Below are positions 49,613 to 58,337 of a stretch of DNA of 64,000 bases, piece after piece. Position numbers and translations under genes: made by a program. Position 1 is the stretch's first letter. Each line of letters opens with the position of its first letter. Source of the stretch: Leuconostoc mesenteroides subsp. mesenteroides ATCC 8293 (GTDB lineage Bacteria; Bacillota; Bacilli; Lactobacillales; Lactobacillaceae). The notes beneath the pieces are model-generated. The model was not told where the DNA came from and ran no database searches. It saw only the letters and a program-made list of their open reading frames with translations. The stretch is from NCBI RefSeq assembly GCF_000014445.1, contig NC_008531.1:155001-219000 (forward strand), read 5' to 3'.

Positions 49613-50574
49613 CTGTTATAGCAGTAATAGATTTAGGATCGAACTCAGTACGGATGACAATTAGTAGATATCATCAAGATGGTCATTATGAAGTAGTGAA
49701 TAGATTACAAGAGATGGTACGCCTCTCTGAAGGAATGGGTGAAAATAAAGTTTTACAACCTGAGGCTATTAAACGTACGATGAACGCCTTGAAGAATTTC
49801 AAGGAAACGCTGGACAAGTATCCAAAAGCGAAAATAAGAGCAGTGGCCACTGCAGCTGTCCGACAAGCAACAAACCAAATGGCATTTTTGACGGAATTTG
49901 AAGAAACAATGGGTTTCACGCTGCAAGTACTAACAGGTGAAGAAGAGGCACACTATGATTACGTTGGTATTGTTAATACACTAAACATAAACGATGCCTT
50001 AATTTTGGATACTGGTGGTGCCTCTGCAGAATTGATTTTAGTTCGAAACAAAGAATCAGTTCACGAAATAAGTCTGCCTATTGGCGCAGTGACGATTAGC
50101 GAAATGTTTCTTGAGAAGGATGTTATTAATGCGGATTCTTTGTTTCAAGCAACTGTAGCCTTAAGGCAAATGTTTGGAGATGTTTCTTGGCTCAGTGATG
50201 CCATGCATTTGCCGTTGGTGGCATTGGGTGGTAGCAATCGTACTTTAGCTAAAATTTCTCGACGTCAGCGAAAAATCACTGATATGCCAATTCATGGATA
50301 CCATCTGAGTAAGCAAGATGCAACAGATATATATCAAAAGATATTAAGTAAAAATCTAGTTGAACGACAGAAAATGGCTGGCTTAGCCAAGGATCGTGGT
50401 GACATTATTGTCGGTGGCTTATTGCCGTTGGTAGAACTGCTGCTTTTTCTAGGCGGACAGCAGGTCATATTCTCACAAGCTGGTCTGCGGGAAGGTATTT
50501 TATTTGAAACGATTAGGCAAGAGACAGGGCAACATGTTATTGCGCCAGAACCCGCTTCAATGACGATAGACTAA
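49609..50574 (+). CDS. ppx: Exopolyphosphatase, short Ppx/GppA type
   Basis: Cleaves the terminal phosphate from polyphosphate (some family members use pppGpp). The 321 aa keep all motifs: DLGSNSVRM (7-15), VATAAVRQATN, LTGEEEAHYDYVG, ILDTGGASAEL (near 128) and VALGGSNRTLA. It has no C-terminal HD domain, which the first gene of the operon carries. It overlaps ppk by 4 nt; the SD AGGAGGTGA is inside ppk. A terminator follows. Confidence 0.92.
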   Translation: MTVIAVIDLGSNSVRMTISRYHQDGHYEVVNRLQEMVRLSEGMGENKVLQPEAIKRTMNALKNFKETLDKYPKAKIRAVATAAVRQATNQMAFLTEFEETMGFTLQVLTGEEEAHYDYVGIVNTLNINDALILDTGGASAELILVRNKESVHEISLPIGAVTISEMFLEKDVINADSLFQATVALRQMFGDVSWLSDAMHLPLVALGGSNRTLAKISRRQRKITDMPIHGYHLSKQDATDIYQKILSKNLVERQKMAGLAKDRGDIIVGGLLPLVELLLFLGGQQVIFSQAGLREGILFETIRQETGQHVIAPEPASMTID

Positions 50575-50575
50575 T

Positions 50576-50610
50576 AAAAAACAGCCAATATGATTATTGG
50601 CTGTTTTTTA
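50576..50610. terminator. Bidirectional terminator of ppx and tRNA-Arg
   Basis: AAAAAACAGCCAAT pairs perfectly with ATTGGCTGTTTTTT. It serves the polyphosphate operon and, on the minus strand, tRNA-Arg. Confidence 0.9.
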
Positions 50611-50619
50611 TTTATTTAA

Positions 50620-50691
50620 TGATCCACCCGGGAGTCGAACCCGGATTTCAAGAACCGGAATCTTGCGTGCGATCCATTACACTAGCGGATC
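50620..50691 (-). tRNA. tRNA-Arg (anticodon CCG)
   Basis: On the minus strand GATCCGC pairs with GTGGATC. The anticodon loop is TTCCGGT (anticodon CCG), and the T-arm is CCGGGTTCGACTCCCGG. CCA is not encoded. Confidence 0.94.
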
Positions 50692-50702
50692 ATAACTATT
50701 CA

Positions 50703-50730
50703 ATTATAGCCTATTTTACTGGAATTTCAA
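50703..50730 (-). promoter_or_regulatory. Promoter of tRNA-Arg, inside the yigZ 3' end
   Basis: On the minus strand TTGAAA, 16 nt, TATAAT. Most of it lies within the last codons of yigZ. Confidence 0.7.
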
Positions 50731-51346
50731 AGTAAGTTTCGTCACCAATGTCAAATAATATATGCCCAGAAAACTGGTTCATCAAATCTGATTGAAACTT
50801 GGTCAGGTCTTCTTCAGATACTGGGACTACGACGTGAACATTTGTATCATACTGTGTGTCTATTATTTGATAATTATGGCTGTTTAGCCAATAATTTAAT
50901 GTTTCGCCATGCTTATAATCAATGCTGATAGTAATTTGTAGACGTGTTAGTCGTTCCACAAAGTCAATTGACTCAAGTCCTTCAGCAATCGTGCCAGCGT
51001 AAGCACGGATCAGTCCGCCTGCCCCTAATTTAATACCACCAAAATAGCGAGTTACTACTGCAACAACATCATGTAGATCATTTTTTTGTAAGACCTCTAG
51101 CATTGGTATGCCAGCCGTACCACTCGGTTCACCATTATCACTATAGCGCTTAATGCTATCATTGTCACCTAAGACATAAGCAAAAACATTATGGCTGGCT
51201 TTATAGTGGATTTTATTTATTTTTTCTATAAAATCTCGAGCGTCATTTTCGGAAGTAATACGTGCCATGTTTAAAATGAAACGTGATTTTTTAATTTCTT
51301 TTTCCCATGTGAATGCTGTGGGCTTAATTGTGAAATATTTTACCAT
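50711..51346 (-). CDS. yigZ: YigZ/IMPACT family protein
   Basis: A 211-aa member of the UPF0029/IMPACT family; its function in bacteria is not settled. The hallmark DNGEPSGTAGIPMLEVL (near 61) and TRYFGGIKLGAGGLIRAY blocks are present, then a C-terminal ferredoxin-like part. The ATG at 51346 has no SD. A TATAAT on the minus strand (51359-51354) puts the predicted transcript start at the ATG, so it may be leaderless. It is divergent from comFA with only 17 nt between start codons, an arrangement also known from streptococci. Confidence 0.9.
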   Translation of the reverse strand: MVKYFTIKPTAFTWEKEIKKSRFILNMARITSENDARDFIEKINKIHYKASHNVFAYVLGDNDSIKRYSDNGEPSGTAGIPMLEVLQKNDLHDVVAVVTRYFGGIKLGAGGLIRAYAGTIAEGLESIDFVERLTRLQITISIDYKHGETLNYWLNSHNYQIIDTQYDTNVHVVVPVSEEDLTKFQSDLMNQFSGHILFDIGDETYFEIPVK

Positions 51347-51363
51347 ATAACGTATTATACAGC
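51332..51363 (+). promoter_or_regulatory. Putative competence-sigma promoter of comFA, overlapping the yigZ promoter
   Basis: GAAA starts at 51332, AACGTATTATA at 51349 and the ATG at 51364; spacings 17 and 15 nt are the same as before comC. The palindrome GTATTATAC (51352-51360) gives TATTAT on the plus strand and TATAAT on the minus strand. No SD is present in either direction. Confidence 0.6.
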
Positions 51364-52644
51364 ATGAATGATGAATATTTCTATGGTCGTCAAATTGTCC
51401 AACCAAAAGTGGAAACAACGACTAAACATATTATTGAACCTTTTATTGGGAAGAAGTGCCAACGGTGCGGACAGAAGAATACCGAGGAATTGCCTAACCA
51501 ACATTATTACTGTAACGCTTGTTTGATATTAGGGCGAGTTAGTTCTCTTGATAATTTAGTTTCGTTACCGGAACCAAATCAATTTTCTGGTACTGCTAAA
51601 ATGACATGGCAAGGTGAATTGACGCAACAACAGGAAAAAGTTAGCAATGAACTATTGGTGACTTTGTTTCAAAAAGGGGAACATTTAGTGTGGGCGGTTA
51701 CTGGTGCGGGTAAAACTGAAATGTTATTCCCGGTTATCCACAAAGCATTGTGTCAAAGACTACGTGTAGCGATTGTTTCACCACGCGTAGATGTCATTGT
51801 GGAGTTAGCACCACGAATTCAGTCGGCATTTGAAGAAACTGAGCTAATGATATTACATGGCAACCAAAAAGAAAACTATCGATATACACAGTTAGTTTTA
51901 GCGACCACACATCAGATGTTGCGGTTTTATCATGCTTTCGATCTTGTTATTGTCGATGAAGTTGATAGTTTTCCGTTTGCAGGGGATGCCATGCTGGCTT
52001 ATGCGGTGAATAAAGCCCGAAAGGAGAACAGTGCTTTAATTTATTTAACTGCGACACCAACACTAGCAATGCGAAAAAAAGCAGGTAAAAAATTACCGAC
52101 CTCTTATTTGCCATTAAGATTTCACCAGCATGTCTTACCTGAAATAAAAGTAAGATTAGTTAGCAACTGGCGTAAAAGGCTACCGAACGTCATCAAAAAA
52201 CAAATTATTCAGCTCATTACATCTAAACAACGATTTTTAATTTTTGTGCCAAAAGTCTCTGATTTAAAACCGCTACATCAAAAATTGCATCAATTATTTC
52301 CAAGTGTACAAAGTGATTACGTACATGCAGCTGATCCATTTCGACAAGAAAAAGTTAAAAAAATGCGTGACGAAAAGTTACAGTATTTAATTACGACTAC
52401 AATATTAGAAAGAGGGGTTACTTTCCCAAGAATCGACGTATTAATTATAGGAGCAGACGATAAAACATTTAGTGAAAATGCGCTAGTCCAAATTGCAGGT
52501 CGTGTAGGGCGTAGTGCCGATCGACCCACTGGTTTAGTACAAGCATATGTACAACATATCAATTTAAAGGTTAGGGCAGCACAAAAACAGATTATCATGA
52601 TGAATCGTCGTGGGGAAAAATTAAAGCGTAGAATGGACAACTAA
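51364..52644 (+). CDS. comFA: ComFA, DNA-uptake helicase
   Basis: A DEAD-like ATPase thought to drive inward transport of single-stranded DNA during natural transformation. The 426 aa have an N-terminal four-cysteine zinc finger (C32, C35, C50, C53), Walker A TGAGKT (113-118), the DEVD box near 199, SAT-like TATPT, and motif VI QIAGRVGRSADR. It lacks an SD and shares its promoter element and spacing with comC. It is followed 13 nt later by comFC. It is intact, so DNA uptake may be functional in this organism. Confidence 0.93.
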   Translation: MNDEYFYGRQIVQPKVETTTKHIIEPFIGKKCQRCGQKNTEELPNQHYYCNACLILGRVSSLDNLVSLPEPNQFSGTAKMTWQGELTQQQEKVSNELLVTLFQKGEHLVWAVTGAGKTEMLFPVIHKALCQRLRVAIVSPRVDVIVELAPRIQSAFEETELMILHGNQKENYRYTQLVLATTHQMLRFYHAFDLVIVDEVDSFPFAGDAMLAYAVNKARKENSALIYLTATPTLAMRKKAGKKLPTSYLPLRFHQHVLPEIKVRLVSNWRKRLPNVIKKQIIQLITSKQRFLIFVPKVSDLKPLHQKLHQLFPSVQSDYVHAADPFRQEKVKKMRDEKLQYLITTTILERGVTFPRIDVLIIGADDKTFSENALVQIAGRVGRSADRPTGLVQAYVQHINLKVRAAQKQIIMMNRRGEKLKRRMDN

Positions 52645-52657
52645 AAAAGGAGAAGCT

Positions 52658-53332
52658 ATGCATTGTGCATTGTGTCAAACACAATTATTTGAAGTAAATT
52701 CATTTTTGCAGTTTTTTGGCCTAATAAGACATGAAAATAGTGTGTTGTGTGAAAGTTGTCGTCACAATTTTGATGCAATCAATGATCAAAGTTGTCCAGC
52801 GTGCGGGCGACAGCAACTAAATAATGACGCATGTTACGACTGCCAAAGGTGGCAATTGAATAACAGGCCCAGCCTTCATCATCGGGCATTGTATCAATAC
52901 AATGATGCCATGCGATTATTTATGCAACAATATAAATTTAATGGTGACTACAAACTACGTAAAATTTTTAATCGTGAGTTAATAAACCTAATTCATACTT
53001 CAGATATGGATTTGGTAGTAGCAGTTCCTGTTAGCCAGCATACGATGATGACACGTGGATTTAATCAAGTAGCTAGCCTTCTAGAAGGCATTGAATTAAC
53101 AGAAGCCTTACAAGTTAAGGTAACGAAAAAAATGCAACAATCACATTTTAATCGCAGAGCTCGCATGAAAAGAGAACAGCCATTTTCCATAATCGACGAA
53201 AAAATTATTGAAGGACAAAGTATTTTACTTGTAGATGATGTATATACGACTGGTAGCACATTGCACCACGCTGCCGATTTATTATTAGCACATGGGGCTG
53301 ATTCTGTGAAAAGCATTTCATTAGCACGATGA
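52658..53332 (+). CDS. comFC: ComFC, phosphoribosyltransferase-like competence protein
   Basis: A 224-aa ComF-family protein needed for transformation; it works with ComFA. Four CxxC pairs (CALC, CESC, CPAC, CYDC) make an N-terminal zinc region, followed by a type I phosphoribosyltransferase domain with the PRPP loop ILLVDDVYTTGST near 195. AAAAAAGGAGAAG is a good SD, in contrast with comFA. It is co-transcribed with comFA. Confidence 0.93.
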   Translation: MHCALCQTQLFEVNSFLQFFGLIRHENSVLCESCRHNFDAINDQSCPACGRQQLNNDACYDCQRWQLNNRPSLHHRALYQYNDAMRLFMQQYKFNGDYKLRKIFNRELINLIHTSDMDLVVAVPVSQHTMMTRGFNQVASLLEGIELTEALQVKVTKKMQQSHFNRRARMKREQPFSIIDEKIIEGQSILLVDDVYTTGSTLHHAADLLLAHGADSVKSISLAR

Positions 53333-53355
53333 AAATGAAGAAATTGTAATTTCGC

Positions 53356-53382
53356 GGTAAACGCTTACAGATATGTTATAAT
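53356..53382 (+). promoter_or_regulatory. hpf promoter with a cre (CcpA) site
   Basis: GGTAAACGCTTACA at 53356-53369 matches the cre consensus TGWAARCGYTWNCW at 13 of 14 positions. The extended -10 TGTTATAAT follows at 53374-53382. With a start near 53389 the cre covers about -33 to -20, a repression position. Confidence 0.75.
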
Positions 53383-53468
53383 GATGATAGAACCAATATA
53401 AAATAACTGACTTGATGATAATATTTAGAATTTTATCATTAAAGAAGGAAATTTGGAGGAATTAGTTT

Positions 53469-54014
53469 ATGTTAGATTACAATGTACGTGGTGAAAATAT
53501 CACAGTCACAGATGCAATTCGTGAATATGTGGAAAAACGCTTGACGAAATTAAATCGTTATATCGAAGAAAATGCCAAGGCCAACGTTAACTTGCGCACA
53601 TACAAGTCTGACAATTCTGGTAAGGTTGAAGTAACTATTGTGTTGCCTTACGTAGTTTTGCGAGCTGAAGATACTAATCAAGATTTATACGCAGCTGTTG
53701 ATAATGTTTCTGAAAAAGTAGAACGACAAATTCGTAAGTATAAGACAAAGATCAATCGTAAATCCAGAGAAACTGGATTTAAAGGTATTGATTCGAAGGG
53801 TGAAATTCCTGAAGAAGAGGTAGATGATTCTGCTCTACAAATTGTTCGTACTAAGCAGGTTGATTTGAAACCTATGTCACCTGAGGAAGCTGCCTTGCAA
53901 ATGGATTTACTAGGACATGTGTTCTTTATCTTCAAAGATGCAGAGTCAAATACTGATTCAGTAATCTATAAGCGGGCTGATGGAAAGTATGGCTTGCTTG
54001 AAACAGCTGAATGA
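53469..54014 (+). CDS. hpf: Ribosome hibernation promoting factor, long form
   Basis: Dimerises 70S ribosomes into inactive 100S particles in slow growth. The 181 aa have the N-terminal domain that binds at the decoding site (ENITVTDAIREYVEKRL near 9-25) and a C-terminal dimerisation domain (LKPMSPEEAALQMDLLGH, near 138). The length marks the long form of Gram-positives. GGAGGAATTAG is the SD after an 80-nt leader. The cre site predicts low expression on preferred sugars and release when they run out. Confidence 0.95.
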   Translation: MLDYNVRGENITVTDAIREYVEKRLTKLNRYIEENAKANVNLRTYKSDNSGKVEVTIVLPYVVLRAEDTNQDLYAAVDNVSEKVERQIRKYKTKINRKSRETGFKGIDSKGEIPEEEVDDSALQIVRTKQVDLKPMSPEEAALQMDLLGHVFFIFKDAESNTDSVIYKRADGKYGLLETAE

Positions 54015-54103
54015 TATGCGTCATTGTGTATTATCAACTGCAAAGTGGGGAACATTTTTCCATAATTTAGTTAAGAATCGTAAAAGTTTATAAAGTTATC
54101 CAA

Positions 54104-54159
54104 AAGACCAGTTCAATTGCGTATGCTATATTAAGCAGAGTTTAAATTGAAGAGGTCTT
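54104..54159 (+). promoter_or_regulatory. Large inverted repeat around the yhgE-like promoter and SD
   Basis: AAGACC-AG-TTCAATT (54104-54118) is mirrored by AATTGAA-GA-GGTCTT (54145-54159), 13 pairs with a 2x2 internal loop and 26 nt between. The extended -10 TGCTATATT (54124-54132) lies in the middle and the SD GAGG (54152-54155) in the second arm. It could be an operator, or an RNA hairpin that masks the SD in read-through transcripts. Confidence 0.55.
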
Positions 54160-54161
54160 TT

Positions 54162-55700
54162 ATGTTTGGTTGGCAAACGATATTAAAAAATAAACACAGT
54201 TTAGTTAAGTGGCTATTAGCAATGGTGATTCCAGTAATTTTAGTTGCTGGGTACCTTGGAGCAACTAGTCATGTAACTCAGCATGCGAACCGTTTAAAGG
54301 TCGCTGTTGTTAATTTAGATAAGCCAGCGCAGTTTGAAGGTGAACAACAAAGCGTTGGTGCTAAATTGACTGATCAATTTAAGGCCAGTAAAAAGTTAGT
54401 GGTCAAGAAGTATAGTTCAGAGAAGTCAGCTCGAGAAGCCTTAAAGTTGGGACAGATTAGTAGTGTTATTGTTTTCCCAAATAAGATGACGCAGCAGTTG
54501 GCCAACTTTAAAAGTTCAGGCAAGAACGTGAATGTTAAACAAGTCATAGCTACTGGTAATAATCAATTTGCTACACAATATACGAGTCGTGTACTCGAAG
54601 ACTTGATTAATGAAGCCAATGTAAAGTTGAGCATGGGTATCTCAAACGACTCTACCTTGAAAAATTTAGCAAAGCAAAGCAATAGTTTGGCGGACAAAAC
54701 ATCCGATTTGCAAGCCAATTTACAAGCTGTTGGGAATGCTATTGATACAGATACAGCTAAAGATTTGCAAACAGATGCGAGTGATTTAGCAACACAGTTA
54801 GCAACTTATTCTGTTGAGCTTAATACGGCCATTAGTAATAGTGACACCGACAAAATTAAAGAAGCAGCAGCTAAGATAAACGACGTTTCCTACAAAATGC
54901 AAACAACGGTAGTAGGGGGAATTAGTAATATTGTTGTGAATTTGAATAATACACAGGCTTTGAGTCAGAAGTCTGGTATTATCCAAACCGAAGCCACATC
55001 CGTAAAAAACGGTCAAACTGCTATCTCCAATAAATTAAAATCACTGCTTGGGGATAAGTCCGAGACGACCACTTCCTTGACGCAAATGCTTACGCTAAAC
55101 ATAACTGACATTAAGCCAGTTAAAAACGATGGACAAGTCATTTTGCCACAGGTATTGGCAGTTGGTGTGACAGTAATGGCAATACTATTTGGTTTGGTAT
55201 TACCAATTAAACCAGAAAAGCCAGAAGCACTTGCGCTTGAACAATGGTGGGATAATTTCCAAATTGGTGGTCTATTGAGTGTTGTAGGTGCGTTGTTAAT
55301 GACAACCAGTGTATTATTGTGGAAAATACCAATCACTCATTTTTGGTTCATTGTAGGAGTTGTCATACTAGCCGAGTGGATAATGCTAAGTTTTGTTTGG
55401 TACCTGAAACAACTATTTGGTCAAGCAGGCTGGTGGTTAGCTACAGGAATATCTGTTTTACAACTGATTATAGTTGCTGTTAGTTATCCAGCAATTGTAC
55501 AAGATACAGCATTTGGTATTTCTAGACCATTTTGGCCATTAACAGCACTAATAAGTGCTGTCAACCACATTACGTTTAGTGGTGAAATACAGCAAAACGT
55601 AATGATTTTAGTAATTTGGTGGATTATACTTACTATCTTATTAGTCTCACAGTATCGTTTTAGGCAACGAAAAAGTTTGACAGAAAAAATTGATGAATAA
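54162..55700 (+). CDS. YhgE/Pip-like membrane protein
   Basis: A 512-aa member of the YhgE/Pip (phage infection protein) family, related to ABC-2-type exporters. One N-terminal helix (about 15-37) is followed by an extracellular region of roughly 300 residues with a helical, Asp/Thr/Ala-rich centre (NSLADKTSDLQANLQAVGNA). About five C-terminal helices start near residue 335. Family members are phage receptors or type VII secretion-related proteins; the role here is unknown. The ATG at 54162 has AAGAGG seven bases upstream; a TTG at 54147 lies before the SD. The promoter lies in an inverted repeat. Confidence 0.8.
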   Translation: MFGWQTILKNKHSLVKWLLAMVIPVILVAGYLGATSHVTQHANRLKVAVVNLDKPAQFEGEQQSVGAKLTDQFKASKKLVVKKYSSEKSAREALKLGQISSVIVFPNKMTQQLANFKSSGKNVNVKQVIATGNNQFATQYTSRVLEDLINEANVKLSMGISNDSTLKNLAKQSNSLADKTSDLQANLQAVGNAIDTDTAKDLQTDASDLATQLATYSVELNTAISNSDTDKIKEAAAKINDVSYKMQTTVVGGISNIVVNLNNTQALSQKSGIIQTEATSVKNGQTAISNKLKSLLGDKSETTTSLTQMLTLNITDIKPVKNDGQVILPQVLAVGVTVMAILFGLVLPIKPEKPEALALEQWWDNFQIGGLLSVVGALLMTTSVLLWKIPITHFWFIVGVVILAEWIMLSFVWYLKQLFGQAGWWLATGISVLQLIIVAVSYPAIVQDTAFGISRPFWPLTALISAVNHITFSGEIQQNVMILVIWWIILTILLVSQYRFRQRKSLTEKIDE

Positions 55701-55730
55701 AAAAAGCGAGCACATTTGAGCTCGCTTTTT
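55701..55730. terminator. Bidirectional terminator between the yhgE-like gene and the histidine phosphatase
   Basis: AAAAAGCGAGC (55701-55711) pairs perfectly with GCTCGCTTTTT (55720-55730). Confidence 0.9.
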
Positions 55731-55743
55731 TATTGTCAATAAA

Positions 55744-56415
55744 TTATGAATTAAATATAGTTGAATCATCGTTAAAGTTAGTAATTTTAGCATGGTCAGC
55801 AGCTAATTCAAGTTGCGTAACAGCACCATTTTTAACACTAATCTTGGCAAAATCATGATAGCCAAAATAATCAACAATAGCACGAATAGCTGTACCATGA
55901 GAGACAATTAGTACATTATCTCCATCTTGATGACGAGAAAGAATATCGTCAAAACCGTGTTGTATACGGTTTATAAACTGTTGATAGTCCTCTGCAATTT
56001 TGAAAGGGTCGCCTTCACGAATCAAATCCATTGCTGCAGGCATACCATATTTAGCGATAACATCGGAAAAATCTGAGAAGGTATCATTTTTATAAGCACC
56101 AAGAGTTGTTAAGGCTAAGCCAGTGTGTACACCTTCAAAATAGCCAAAGTTTTCTTCACGGAAGTCTGGTAATTGGATAGCTTGATTGGGTGAATCAGAT
56201 TTATTGTTGGCTAAGATATATTGTGATGTGTGGATAGTTCGTGTTAAGCCAGATGAATAAGCACCATCGAAGTGTACGTTGGCCAGTCGAGTACCGGCTG
56301 CATAACCGTCTTGAATCCCTTTTTCTGTTAAGGGTGCATCGGACCAGCCTTGGAAACGATGCAAAAGATTAAAATAGGTTTCGCCATGGCGTACCATGTA
56401 GATGTTGACTGTCAT
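55744..56415 (-). CDS. Histidine phosphatase family protein (phosphoglycerate mutase-like)
   Basis: A 223-aa phosphatase of the histidine phosphatase superfamily. The phosphorylated His is in VRHGE (8-12), the second pocket His in VSHGTAIRAIV near 163 and the acid Glu in DFREENFGYFEG. It is closer to the phosphatase group than to glycolytic GpmA because the mutase insertions are absent; the substrate is unknown. The start is the ATG at 56415 behind AGGAGGAAAC. It is downstream of the CNNM gene, with a terminator hairpin between. Confidence 0.88.
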   Translation of the reverse strand: MTVNIYMVRHGETYFNLLHRFQGWSDAPLTEKGIQDGYAAGTRLANVHFDGAYSSGLTRTIHTSQYILANNKSDSPNQAIQLPDFREENFGYFEGVHTGLALTTLGAYKNDTFSDFSDVIAKYGMPAAMDLIREGDPFKIAEDYQQFINRIQHGFDDILSRHQDGDNVLIVSHGTAIRAIVDYFGYHDFAKISVKNGAVTQLELAADHAKITNFNDDSTIFNS

Positions 56416-56476
56416 AAGTTTCCTCCTGAAGATAACTATTTCCATTTTACCACAAGTGTTTTGGTAGCAGAATGAA

Positions 56477-56506
56477 AAAGATGCATTCCCGAAGGAATAC
56501 ATCTTT
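56477..56506 (-). terminator. Terminator of the CNNM/CBS gene
   Basis: AAAGATGCATTCC (56477-56489) pairs with GGAATACATCTTT (56494-56506), one mismatch; on the minus strand a T-run follows. Confidence 0.8.
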
Positions 56507-56508
56507 GA

Positions 56509-57909
56509 TTAATTGGCAGCAACTTCATCTTCAGAATTTTTTTCTGAGGCTGCTTCATCCTCGTCGAAAATACCATTTTGATTTAAATCATCTTTTGGTA
56601 AAGGCAATTCTTTGACAATGAATTGAGAAATATAAGCATTATCATAATCCAATGCTGTCAACTCAAAGTTGGCGACTTTCATAGTGTCTCCGGCACGGAA
56701 TTCGGGGTCATGATTCAAGACATATCCAGTTAAGGTAACTGCATCGTCATTTTCAAGTTCTTTGATATTGCGATTAAAGTAACGTTCAAAATCGTATAAT
56801 GTCATCTTACCTGAGATCTTAAAACGGTGATCTCCGAGCTTTTCGATATAGTCATCAGAAACATCATCAATTTCATCACGTACGGTACCAAACAGTTCTT
56901 CATAAATATCTTTGTCAGTAATTAGTCCAGAAGTACCACCATATTCATCAACAACAATTGCAATAGGAGAACGCTTTATAATCATTTCATCCATGACATC
57001 ATGTAAATCCATATTTTCTGGAACAGCTGGAATATCACGCATAATTTTGGAAACTGGATCAGATGACTTAATACGTGCTTGTCGTACTAAATCATAATTG
57101 AAAACATAGCCCAAAACTTTATCTTTATCGTTATCTGCTACAACGGGAAAACGTGAATATCGTTCTTGTAAGTATAAGTTGAGTCCATCCGCAATTGAGG
57201 CCGTAACATCGATGATGGTCATGGATGTACGATCGATCATTATGTCCACAGCGACTTTATCATTCATTTCAAACGCACGTTGCATGAAAGTAAGGTCTTC
57301 TTCATCTAGTTCACCAGCTGCTGCTGCATTCTTAGACAACGACAAAATTTCGGTTTGAGAATAAATGTCCTCTTCACCGTCTGTCCGGAAGCCAAGTAAA
57401 TGGGTAATACCGTTTGACAAGTGATCTAATGTCCAAATCAAAGGAAACAAAGCAATATGGAAGAATCGTACAGGACGTACAATAAAGAGTAACACCTTGA
57501 CCGGTGACTCAATTGCAATGTTCTTCGGTACTAAGTCGGTAAATACAGCGTGGACAATCGTGAAAATGATCATAGCGGCGACAGAAGCTACCGCGTGAGC
57601 ATATTCAGCTGGGATAATCCCAGATCCAAGTATGATTTCAGCAACGGTTTCTTCACCAATCCAACCTAAAATCAAACTTGTTAACGTAATTCCGACTTGT
57701 GCAGTTGAAAGATATTCAGTTAAATGTGTTGTCATATAAATAGCATTGCTAATGTTACGTGAAGGCTTTTCACGAGTTTCTTGCAATGCCTTTAATGCAC
57801 TTAAACGTACTTTTACTAATGAATATTCTGTTAAAGTAAACAAAATAGCTAGTAAAAGGACCACCAAAATAATGAAAAAATTGATGATCATAGACGGACC
57901 AGAATCCAA
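56509..57909 (-). CDS. CNNM/CorC-type transport protein with CBS domains (hemolysin family)
   Basis: A 466-aa membrane protein of the CNNM family, probably Mg or other divalent cation export. The N-terminal part (1-185) has about four membrane segments and the LTEYLSTAQVGITLTSLILG block. Two CBS domains follow (DIMIDRTSMTIIDVTASIAD near 222; KIMRDIPAVPENMDL near 285) with SPIAIVVDEYGGTSGLIT between, then a CorC/HlyC domain. The C-terminus is acidic (DLNQNGIFDEDEAASE), like an EF-hand. The likely start is TTG (57909), with AAGAGG nine bases upstream; an ATG at 57891 lacks an SD. Confidence 0.88.
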   Translation of the reverse strand: MDSGPSMIINFFIILVVLLLAILFTLTEYSLVKVRLSALKALQETREKPSRNISNAIYMTTHLTEYLSTAQVGITLTSLILGWIGEETVAEIILGSGIIPAEYAHAVASVAAMIIFTIVHAVFTDLVPKNIAIESPVKVLLFIVRPVRFFHIALFPLIWTLDHLSNGITHLLGFRTDGEEDIYSQTEILSLSKNAAAAGELDEEDLTFMQRAFEMNDKVAVDIMIDRTSMTIIDVTASIADGLNLYLQERYSRFPVVADNDKDKVLGYVFNYDLVRQARIKSSDPVSKIMRDIPAVPENMDLHDVMDEMIIKRSPIAIVVDEYGGTSGLITDKDIYEELFGTVRDEIDDVSDDYIEKLGDHRFKISGKMTLYDFERYFNRNIKELENDDAVTLTGYVLNHDPEFRAGDTMKVANFELTALDYDNAYISQFIVKELPLPKDDLNQNGIFDEDEAASEKNSEDEVAAN

Positions 57910-57929
57910 ATTCGTAAACCTCTTTTCAT

Positions 57930-57950
57930 ATTATAACTAATACACATTAT
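57930..57950 (-). promoter_or_regulatory. Promoter region of the CNNM gene
   Basis: Two TATAAT hexamers on the minus strand (57935-57930 and 57950-57945). No good -35 is seen for either. Confidence 0.45.
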
Positions 57951-58337
57951 AACAAAGATCGTATGAGGACGTTGGATTTTATAACTTTCTTAAGGGTGAC
58001 TATTGTCAGCATTAGACGTTTCTATGAAGTTAATGGGAAGGGAACAAACATATGGTTCTTGCGAGCAATTCAATATGATTTATAAAAAAAGTATGGTATT
58101 ATAGAAATCTAAACAACATGCATGCATCAATGGAAATCCTTGATATAATAGGATTCTTTCCTTTTTATTGTCCTTTTATTTTCTAGCAGCCTTTTTTAAA
58201 TAGGTTATTCAATTCATAAGAACATGCGTTCGCTGAGACAAAATTAGGGCTTGAAGAATTAATTAAAAAGGGTAAACTTAAAGTCAGTAGTTATTAGATT
58301 CAAAACAGAGGAAATAAATATAAAAGAGGTCGGTATC
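57951..58337 (+). promoter_or_regulatory. Long upstream region of the nrd genes
   Basis: A gene-free stretch. It holds an extended -10 TGGTATTAT at 58094-58102, a 10-bp palindrome ATGCATGCAT near 58118-58127, and a hairpin GGAAATCCT/AGGATT-CTTTCC (58132-58161) followed by a T-rich run, which looks like an attenuator. After this, 58220-58297 encodes 25 residues ending KGKLKVSSY and a stop, with no start codon, possibly a relic of a lost gene. The nrdH SD is AAGAGG. Confidence 0.5.
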
